A stretch of 64,000 bases of DNA from Prunella strophiata (Eukaryota > Chordata > Aves > Passeriformes > Prunellidae): NCBI GenBank assembly GCA_036583965.1, contig JAZBQD010000019.1, positions 17,792,085 to 17,856,084 of the forward strand, in the 5' to 3' direction. The position numbers were made by a program, and so were the translations under genes. Positions 55,447-64,000 of the stretch are shown here, in pieces (the first letter of the stretch is position 1; each line of letters begins with the position of its first letter). Below the pieces are notes generated by a model that ran no database searches, had not been told where the DNA came from, and was given only the letters and a program-made list of their open reading frames with translations.

Positions 55447-58400
55447 ACTGCGGGGTTATTTCAATAGTAATGCTCTTTCTCGAGAACTACACAAATTGAA
55501 TATTATGTTGTCTGTTAAAAAACAAATAAATTATGGTATAGCCATACACAAAATATTCAAGTAACTTTTAATGTCACACTACAGCTATATAGGTATCCTG
55601 GTGCCCACCACAGCCTCTTTATCACCTCCTTTTCTCAGCAGGGCAGGAGAGAAAAAATGCAACAAAAAGCCTCGTGTTGAGAACAGGAACAGGAGACCTC
55701 ACTCACTGATTACTGTCATGCACAAAACAGAGGTGGGGAAATTAATTAATTAACAATCAAATCAGAATAGGATAACGAGAAATAAACCCAAATCTTAAAA
55801 CACCATTCCCTGCACCCCTTCCTTCTTCTTCGGTTTAATTTTACTCCTGATTCCCTCCATGTCTTCCCCCAACACCTAGGTAAGGGGAATGGGGCTTACA
55901 GTAAGTTCATACCTGTTTTCCCTGACACTGTTTCCTTCTCCCCTGCTCCCCTTAGAAACAGTACCACAAAGACTGCCTGCTACTGCTGCCATGTGGATCC
56001 TTTGCATGGGCTGCAGTTCCTCACAACCTGCCTCGCCACGGGTCCCTGCCATGGGCTGCAAGTCAGTCCTTCAGGAACAGGCGGCTCCATTGCACGTCCC
56101 CCACAGGGGCACTGCTCCAGCGTGGGCTCAGCTCTTCACAGGGCCACGGGTCCTGCCAGGAGCCAGCTTCCATGCATGGGCTTCCACACATCCACAGCCT
56201 CCAGGCATCCATGAGCTCCAGTAGAGGTGTTCCACAGGCTACAGGTGGATCTCTGCTCCCCTGCTGACCTCCACAGGTTGCAGGGGCGCAGCTGCCTCAC
56301 CATGGTCTTCACCACAGGGCTGCGGGGGAATCTCAGCTCCAGTGCCTGGAGCACCTCCTGCCCCTCCTTCTGCACTGACCTTGGTGTCTGCAGAGCTGTT
56401 CCTGTCACATATTCTTGTTCCTCTCCCTGGCTGAAATTTGCTTGTGCACAATAACTTTTTTACCCTTCTTAAAAATGTCATCCCAGAGGCGCTACCAGGG
56501 CCACTGATGGGCTTGGCCTTGGCCAGTGGAGGGTCTCTCCTGGAGCAGGCTGGCATTTTCCTTATCAGTCATGGAGGAAGCTTCCAGCAGCTTCTCACAG
56601 AAGTCACCCCTGTAGCCCCTCCACTACCAAAACTGGCCACACACACCCAGTACAAGCATCTACTGGTGTTACTGCTACAAGGGATTAGTTGCAGAGGGAG
56701 GAAGAATGATGTGGAGACAAGCCTACAAGGTAAGCATAATAGTAAGCACAAAAGAAGTAATGTTTGAGGCAAACAATTTATCTTTTGCACCAATGCCCTG
56801 GATTCACTTCAGCTGGTTTAAAGAGTAGTCATATTATAGAAAGCCCAGCCTACAGATAAAGGGTCTTTTACAAGTAATGCCACTGATTAAAATAAACTCC
56901 AGGCATTGTAGTTAACAGCTGTATTAATCCCTTTCTGCATCACTGTTCCTAATATAAATCAAACATCATACAGAGATAGCTTAGACTAATTATTGCTAAT
57001 GATCTGAGCTGTTTGCCTGGCTCCACTTATAATATATTGGTGTTACAGTGAGAGGGAACCAATAACAAATCAGTTTAATTACACCATTCCATTTTAACCT
57101 TTTAAGAGACACATTTTGCTTTCTTAAGATTTCAATTATGTTGTACTGTGTTGTAGTACTGGAAAAAGAAAAATAATTATTGCAGAACATAAACAAGAAT
57201 TAAGTGTATTTCATAAGTAAAGGATTTACTTTAGTAAAAGCTACTGTGTTTGAGAAAAGTTTCCTTTGCAAATAATAGCTGGAGCTCATTTCTTCAAGTC
57301 CAGCACTACAGTCTGTGTAGAAAAACTGCCTGTTTTCTTCTAATAGGAAAATTCTATAACGCTAATTAGTTACTTAGTAGAACATGTTCAACACTTTACA
57401 GTGCCTTGTAAGTAAAAATGAATCTTGTACACATGAAATTGCAGGCTTCAAGCATGTAATAAACATATAGTATGGTAATTTTTCTAGCACTCATCTCTAC
57501 TATCATCAAAAATATATAATGATGTATAAAGACCCAGCCATCTCTTGCTTTCTCGCAAATAAGAAATAGAATGAATGAAAAAACAGGAAGGCTTCAGAGC
57601 CAAAACATGACAAATAAAGTGAATTAGTTTAGAGAACAGCTTTCAGATTTAGAATTAGAGGTATTCTGACTTTTTCAGTTCATCATGTTACTATTTTGCA
57701 TAGTGTAAATTAAGATATTTTTCCACATGACTTCTTCATTGTTTCAGCACTGTGGGAAAACCCCTTTAACTAGCAGTTTCTGGGTTATCCTGCCTGTGTT
57801 TTTATCACAAATGGGTAACTCTCCACCAGGCTGAGGAGTATATACTTGCATACCACTTTTCTGCCTGGAGGGTGCCTGATTCTGCTTCCTGATTGGCTTG
57901 CTTCCAACTTTCTGTTTTACCTTTAGTCAATACAAAGACCAGATGCTGGGGAGTTCCTGTGGAATTGAAATAAAGTGAATATTTGCATCAGCTTCCACCT
58001 ATTGGCTGATACACTCAAACAGCAATCACATATTTGGACCAAGATGAAAAAAAAAACCAAACAAAAGGACCCTCCAAAAACCTGTCTCAGAAGGGAGGAT
58101 GTCTCCCTTTTTCTGAGAAAAAAAATAGGTTTATTCCTGTTCCACTATGGGCAGGCCATATTCAACCCAGTGGGCAGAAACTTCCCTGGTACCTTTAGAA
58201 CAAAGGGTGCACAATTCAGCTCTGGGGTATTATTCATTTCCTCACATAAACTTCAAAAACAGAATAAAGAGTATGGCAAAGATGAGGTCAAAAACCATGA
58301 ATGTTGTGAGTGCTGGCCAGGGCTTAAAGGGGGAAGCAGAAGCTCAGTACTGTGCCCTCAGGTAATCCCTCCACATCTTACTGATGTGTCTTTACCAGAG

Positions 58401-60340
58401 TCCATCACATGTTCATGGATGCCTTTGTCACTTTCCCTTTAGTTAGAGTTAATAGTTGGAGCAAAAGCAGGTAATATAGAGGTGGTGAGATAAAAAAAAA
58501 AAAAAAGAGGTGGGGCAATATGGAGAAAGTGTGGAAAACCACAAAGTTTGGACACAAGCTGGGGTTATAAGAAGGAAAATGCAGAAAAAAAAATATTGTG
58601 AATACTAATGTGATGAGCTTCAAAAGGAGGTGTAAGCTACAGAGGAACATATTGACAATGTCATAGCTGTCTCTTTTAAGATGAGGTGTTGTCTTTAATG
58701 TAAATGAAAAGAAGGAAAATGCAGAAGGAACTAACTATGGAAAGCAAGGAAAGTCTAATAAATGCAATTTCTAGGCAGGGAGTCAGACAGGAAAAGGGTG
58801 TGATGAAGAATTAGAATAGGAAATGTGACAGATAAGAGAATTCAGACTTTGTCTCCAGTATGAATTGTTTAGAAATAGGAGGGGTTGCCTCTGTAACCCT
58901 GAATTTTCATGGCTTGGATTTTTCCTACATTGTATCAGTCAGTTTTCTCCAGCAAGTAACTGCAGTTCTGTCCTTTAGCAGACACCTTTAGAAAAAGGTG
59001 TCTATTTAGGCTAGTTCAAGGTTAGTTTATTTTACTCAACCTAAGATTCCCCCAACTAATATTTTATATATTGCTTATGGACTGCTCATCATAATTATGG
59101 CTAATATATGGAGTGAAAAAAAAAAAAAAAGAGATACTCCTCTGATCCCAGGGAAGATGATTGTGTCTAGCAGGAATAACTCAGAAGAATTCATTCTGGT
59201 ACAAAATTACCTACATATTTCAGCTGAGATTAGTGTCCTCGTGAGCAACTTGCTATTTGCATAGTTGACCTGCAGGTTAGACCTGCTCAGACAGTAGCAT
59301 GTTTGTGCACTTCACATTACCAAAACACTTTCTAGGTTTTACAGTTATTAGTCAGCGTTCACATACTCACTTACCTTTTTCCTCATCCCTGACTGGTTCC
59401 AAGTTTGTATAAATTTTTGCCTGGTTCACTCAATGTGGAGAGCCAATAGTCCAAATTGCAACAATTGTTGATTTCACATGCACACAAACACACAGAGGTC
59501 TTCATATACTTGTGAGACTGGAGCACAGCCCCTGTTATGGTGTTTGAATTAGTTAAACACTATAAATAGTCCTGAATTTATATGCATTTAAAGCTTGCTA
59601 AGACAGTTGTTATTAAGGGTATAATTTCTACTGACACCTTTGGGAGTTTTTAAGTCCAGACAGGCTGAAAGATCAGCCTTTAGTCTGCATTTTTTTGCTG
59701 TGTATCTCACTAACAGCTGAAACTTTGCAAGGACATAAATGTATGTGCATAGGTCATTTGGTAAAACACACAGGGATTAAACCTTGAAAATATTTCCAGG
59801 CTGCATGAAAACAAGACCAACAGAATTTTGGTAAGACATTTGCCTTAATTGGAAAGGCTTAAAATAAATGATCATATGATTAAAAAAAGCAAGGATTGCC
59901 TGCTATTTGTTGTAACCCCTATTTCTGTAGTGCCCCTGTAGCCAGAGAAGCAGCTGTTCATTGCTGACATTCTCCCTGCCAGGCATTCCAACTCTCTGAG
60001 GTAATGGGCTACAAGCATACGGGCCTTCGCTTTAATTCTTTCAGCGTATCCTTCCGCATGGATAGAGCGAGGGGAACGCCTCCAGGAAAAGAAATTAAAT
60101 GCACACACACAGAGGCACACAGGGACGGCCGATTCGAAAATATTTCTGAGAACGCAATTTGCGCTCATGCGGCACAGTGTCACATGAAAGAGGCCGCTTG
60201 AAGAGCTGGCTGGCACAGGTTTATTTTGTTGTAGTATTTTCTTCCACCCCCCAGCTCTTTACCCAGTGGAATGATATCCAGAGCGAGTTTTTTGAGACAG
60301 GAAGTGAGGAATGTTTTCACTATGAGTGATCTGAGAAGAA
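55447..60340. other. Intergenic region ZC3H14 / PTPN21
   Basis: Contains the ERV LTR (above), poly-A tracts at about 58,490-58,505 and 59,118-59,132, a perfect 10-bp-arm hairpin at 58980-59003, and otherwise AT-rich unique sequence. From about 59,990 CpG frequency rises, approaching the probable PTPN21 promoter. No protein-coding exon recognised. Confidence 0.6.
55600..56660 (-). mobile_element. Avian endogenous retrovirus LTR (solo-LTR-like)
   Basis: Non-coding block of about 1.06 kb whose sequence I recognise as a dispersed bird ERV LTR-type repeat. Signature strings on + are GACCTCACTCACTGATTACT, CACTGACCTTGGTGTCTGCA, CAGAGGCGCTACCAGGGCCA, GGAAGCTTCCAGCAGCTTCT and CACCCCTGTAGCCCCTCCAC. 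Orientation is inferred as - (a TG-type end near 56,655). I see no gag, pol or env reading frame and no second LTR, so it is a solo LTR or fragment. Family name (ERVL-like) and exact ends are uncertain. Overlapping ORFs of 70-110 codons within it are not genes. Confidence 0.65.
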
Positions 60341-60509
60341 GGTGGGTTAGCCGAGATAGCAGCTGTTTCGGACGAGAGGAGCACAGTAAGTCAGTTCCCG
60401 AGGAATACAGATGAGATGGCTCCGGGAGAAGAAGCCTTGGAGCGCTGGGGATTTTTTTCGGCTACACGTATGTGAAAGGAGACCCGGTGTCTTTGGATCC
60501 CTGTGCAAG
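60000..60509 (+). promoter_or_regulatory. PTPN21: Probable PTPN21 promoter and untranslated first exon
   Basis: CpG-enriched sequence ends in a strong splice donor (GTGCAAG|gtaagg at 60,509). The exon start is not determinable; about 60,345 is a guess. Vertebrate synteny places PTPN21 (a FERM-domain tyrosine phosphatase) here, divergent from ZC3H14, with a non-coding first exon. No PTPN21 protein sequence is present. Two upstream ATGs occur: 60416-60475 is a closed 19-residue ORF, and the ATG at 60411 stays open to the donor in phase 0. Confidence 0.45.
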
Positions 60510-63500
60510 GTAAGGGGAAAACAGCGGGCACAGTAAAAACATAGCGGGTGATCTTCTCTGCTGTGTACTGTAAGGCTGAAGAGTTTCAACCACTTACTTT
60601 TGAAAAGTAAAAGGTTGAAGTGGTTGTGGGACTGTGCTTCTGTGGGTGGGCGAAGTTTGAGATATGCACTTACTGCTGCTCTCTCAGTCCGAGAGTCATG
60701 TCAAAGATTAACTGGTAAAACAAGGAGAGGGTGGAGTATTTTGATTACTTTTTTGGCTGCCCAAATATCTCTGAAATAAAAGTATATGTACTTAAAGAAT
60801 GTGAAGTAATAGAAACCCTTTATCACCATGATATATTGCTGTTTTATTTTGATTACTGTCATTTATGCAGGCTATTAAAAAAAATTGTAAAGTCAAATGC
60901 TAAGTAATTGAGGGGGGAGTAGGAGGTGAAGGTAAAGGAGAAAGATACCACAGTGCTCACTAATCACACATTAGTCATGGCCATGTTGCTGAAATTCTAA
61001 CATAGCATTTTTGAAGCTGCAGGTTTCTGTTGAAGTATAAAGGTACAAAGTTTGGCCACTAAAGACATTGTTAGCTGTTGCACGAAAATTCCAGGCTTGG
61101 TAAATAAAGGCTTGTTATTGTAAAGGTCATCAGCTGGATTTGTAACTCCTGGCAGTATGTAGCCATGAGGTTTTTGCTAAAGTAGCTTAAAACAGTGCAG
61201 GTAGGTCTGAATTTAAAGTCATGCAGCAGGCAAATTTGAGAGCACCCAGGACTGCAGAATGCACAGCTGCTGAATAAAACTAGTACAGCTATGTTTGCAA
61301 GAACTACACATGGCCAGCAGTAGAAGATACTGAATGATACCCTGGTGTTATTCCGCAAACTTGCCTTAATATTTATTATATGTTAGGAATCTTTTTTTAG
61401 TTGGTCTTTTGTGATGTGGTCTGAAAGTTAATTACTTGAGTTTTTCTTGTTATAGATTGGTTTCAGAAGTCATGAAGATTATGTCAGGCATACAAAAATG
61501 AAGTAATTTAGGGTAAATGCTCAGTGCACCATTCAGTGTAAACAACATATAATAACCTGGAGAATGTTCCTGGCTGGCACATTCTGAAAATTCTGCTCTA
61601 AACTTCCTTCCTATGTTTGCATTGCTACCTGTTTGCATAGTGAAGTAACTGAAAGTCTGAGGCTGCCTCATGTCAGCATTACATGGTTTGGAAATTTCAC
61701 CTGTCAGGTTAGCCTCTGGTTAGTGATTTTTTTTTCCCCCCATGCTCTTAGAATATTTTTCTAACCCTTGATATGGACATAAAAGATTGAAAGTCTTTCA
61801 CACTCAGTGGTACTCCATAAAACCCGAGATTTTCTGCTCTTCTGCATTTCTGACTGTAGCTTTCAGAGAGGAGTAAATTGGTTTCTCTCATTGCTGTAGC
61901 ACCAAAGAAGACACCTAACTGTGCAAAGAATGTATTGGAAAATGGGCCTTGGGGACGAGAGCTAAGGTCAGCCAGCTAAGTTAGTCTGTCAGGAATAAAC
62001 CCAGTGCAAGATTCTGCTGGCAGTGGACAGGGGACTAAAAGCTTCTGTCTGTAGAGCATTCCCTGCATGCTGTTCAAGCAGGGCTGGATTTGGAGGATCA
62101 AAGTGCAGAGGGAGTAATAACGTGAGGATTCCCTCTTTATCCCTAAATTTTTCAGGGAAACCTGTTGCTATCTGTTGTTACTTATTCTACAGGTATACCC
62201 AAAACCAAATTTAGTTGGTGTTTGGGTGAGGATTGTTTTTTCATTCAGCTAAGATTTTAGGTGGTATCTGTTGAGGATGGTGATAGTGTAGAGTGGTAGA
62301 ACTGCTTCAAGATTATCACAAACGAGGTAATGAAATGTGCTTCTGGTCATTCTTTGGAGTAGGGTTGCAAAGATGTCATTGAGAAAAAATGTTGTGCTGC
62401 CTCCTTTTCCTCCCCATTGTAGGCTCTTAGTGTCTTTCCACCTTCCTTTCTTCTTTGCGGTGCTGCTCACTGGGGAGCAGGGAGTCTGATACGGGTTTTT
62501 TAGCCTGAAGAGTTTGTGGTTGTGTTGGATAAGTTTCTAGGTGGGTATATCAGTGTCCGAGGAGAACGTGGTATCTGCTTGTTTACAGCTATACCTTTGA
62601 GTTTAAAGGCAGGTGTGCTAGGAAGAATGCTTCTTCCGGTTCCTCCATTCCAAAGAAACGCATATCCTCACGTTCCTCCTGCCTGGTCATCCCAAGAGTC
62701 CTCCGAAATCAAACTGTGCCTTTTAATATGTGCTACTAATACTGTGCCAGCCTGGAAAAAAAAAATTGCAAAAAGAAAAGTAGGCGTTTGTTTTCTTTCC
62801 CCTTCGGTGGGGGCGGCCCTGCCGCTAGAGGTGCAGGGGCAGAGCTGCTGTCCGGGCAGCGGGGGCCGGGCGGTGCTGCCCGGCCCGGGGGCGCTCCCTC
62901 CGCCGCCCCGCACTGCCCAGCCCAGCCCGGAGCCACCTCACCGAGGGAATGGCATCCCTTACCCAGGGCAGCGGCGTGCTACGGGGAGATCTCTAAGGAG
63001 CCTTCCAGCCCCGACCCTTCCGTGACGCTGTGACAGATTTCACAGACTGGGGTGCGTGCGCTAAGAAAACACTTGGAAAAGAGGAAGGCAAAGCATGGAA
63101 TAGAGTTGACAGGAGAAAAGGCGTGAAGGTGTTTGCAAAAAGTGGGGAGATGGATGGCTACCTGTAGGCTGGGTAAGAGTATGTTTTTCAAGGAAAAATT
63201 AGAAAATAAATGGTTCTCAGAATTCATTACTCTCTTGGTGAGGCAAAGCATGATCTGAAGCATCATACAGCAGTTTAGCATAAGGAATAATGGTACAATT
63301 TGCTGTAATCCATGGAAGATTAAAGGAATTGCACTTTAATTATCTGGTAGGAAATGGCTAAGGTGTGAGTTTTAAGGCCTCCCTTGCCTTTCTTTTTTTC
63401 CCCTTTATCATTTATGGGGCTTGGTTTTGTGTTTAATCCAACAGCAGATAGTGGCTGAGGCTGCACAATGCTCTGAAAAACAAGCCAGGTTGCTGGATTT

Positions 63501-63870
63501 GCTCTTAAAGAAAACGTCTTTGTTTGGTATTACAAATACTTTAGGCAACTCAGATTTCATAGGCATATTTAATTTAAATACCAATTCAGTTTATAAATAC
63601 TTATTTTAAGACACTGCAGTCACACATGGTTAAGATTCATTATTCACTTGTGAGTTTTAAAAAAAGAGATCAGCTTGCCAAAACCCAATGTCATTTGTGG
63701 AAAAACCAGAAACTCTGGTACTTATTTCTTTATTTGAATACATAACATAAAGGTAGACTGATTATTTAGATTTAGAAAAAAATATACATGTTATTTTTCC
63801 CATGTTACCATTCCCTTTTCAGTCAAAGTATTTCTTATTCTTGTATTTATTCTCTTTTGTTCCTTACTAG
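60510..63870 (+). other. PTPN21: Probable PTPN21 5' intron
   Basis: Mostly AT-rich. Contains an inverted-repeat cluster at 60587-60626 and the CpG island at about 62,800-63,040. The ORF at 62516-63025 crosses into the island and is composition-driven. Confidence 0.45.
62800..63040. promoter_or_regulatory. Small CpG island, possible alternative promoter
   Basis: Abrupt block of about 240 bp with dense CpG and GC boxes (GGGGGCGGCC, GGGGGCCGGGCGG, GCCCGGCCCGGGGGCG) inside the probable PTPN21 intron. No TATA box or clear splice donor singled out. It could start a PTPN21 isoform or a non-coding RNA, or be an exapted GC-rich fragment. Confidence 0.45.
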
Positions 63871-64000
63871 GACTCCAGTGGATGTCTCTTCTCCTTGTCT
63901 CTTGGTGGAAAACTTGCTTGGCTTTAATGGATACTGCTGCTGCTGGTTGATCTCTGGAGACTTTACAGCTCCTTACCTTTTGAGAGGAGGTGCCTTCTTG
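63871..64000 (+). other. PTPN21: Probable PTPN21 second exon, 5' part (runs off window)
   Basis: Very strong acceptor (long T-rich tract, then ttactag) at 63,870. The 130 bp that follow show no splice donor and no FERM-domain reading frame, consistent with 5' UTR just upstream of the PTPN21 start codon beyond the window. It contains a short upstream ORF, 63882-63950 (22 codons plus TGA). The assignment rests on synteny and the acceptor, not on protein similarity. Confidence 0.4.

Noticed and set aside
53170..55448. Three overlapping - strand ORFs of 731, 612 and 518 codons as new proline-rich proteins
   Set aside because: They are three frames of the same minisatellite, which lacks stop codons on that strand by composition. 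None shows a domain outside the repeat except where one runs into ZC3H14 exon 1. Kept only as a hypothesis about N-terminal extension.
55889..56767. Cys- and Pro-rich ORFs of 75-111 codons in the intergenic block
   Set aside because: They fall in the ERV LTR repeat and overlap on both strands. No viral gene is recognisable.
57975..58442. 155-codon ORF between ZC3H14 and PTPN21
   Set aside because: Lysine-rich start from an A-rich stretch, no homology recognised, no promoter or splice context.
62516..63025. 169-codon ORF ending in the CpG island
   Set aside because: The second half is Gly/Pro/Ala/Arg translation of CpG-rich DNA, and an overlapping ORF runs on the opposite strand. No conserved motif.

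Overview
This 64 kb window is vertebrate nuclear DNA, almost certainly avian. It carries split genes with GT-AG introns, 3'-anchored CR1 LINE fragments of the bird type, one avian endogenous-retrovirus LTR, and the conserved vertebrate gene order EML5 - ZC3H14 - PTPN21. A neoavian or passerine host is plausible from the repeats but is inference. There are no bacterial features (operons, ribosome binding sites, CRISPR).

Layout: (1) 1-21,878, + strand: the 3' third of EML5, an EMAP/HELP-WD40 microtubule-associated protein. Fifteen exons can be placed to the base; their phases agree throughout, and they encode the last 634 complete residues, ending at TGA 21,876-21,878. One is a 21-nt microexon. 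The gene begins upstream of the window. (2) 21,879 to about 30,110: EML5 3' UTR and flank, with proximal and distal polyadenylation signals. (3) 30,749-53,649, - strand: complete ZC3H14 (the nuclear poly(A)-RNA-binding CCCH protein, MSUT2/NAB2 homologue). Seventeen coding exons sum to 2,187 nt, or 728 residues plus stop. EML5 and ZC3H14 converge, with predicted 3' ends about 0.6 kb apart. (4) 53.2-55.45 kb: the ZC3H14 CpG-island promoter. It contains a short GGGAC repeat just upstream of the start codon and a large GC-rich minisatellite of 68 units (1,536 bp). (5) About 55.6-56.66 kb: solo-LTR-like ERV remnant. (6) 60.3-64.0 kb, + strand: a probable untranslated 5' exon with a strong donor at 60,509, a second CpG island at 62.8 kb, and an exon beginning at 63,871 that runs off the window. 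By synteny these are the 5' end of PTPN21, which is divergent from ZC3H14.

The neighbours are not functionally linked in any way the sequence shows; they are a conserved syntenic block. The most unusual object is the minisatellite inside the ZC3H14 promoter. Each unit carries the palindrome CCATGG, so it offers an ATG in good context on both strands. Many units carry a GC box. The strand reading into ZC3H14 has no stop codon in any frame across the array, and one frame runs 572 codons upstream in phase with the ZC3H14 start. Nothing here proves a new biological system. The array, the adjacent G-quadruplex-like repeat, the EML5 microexon and a perfect intronic hairpin are the features most worth testing.
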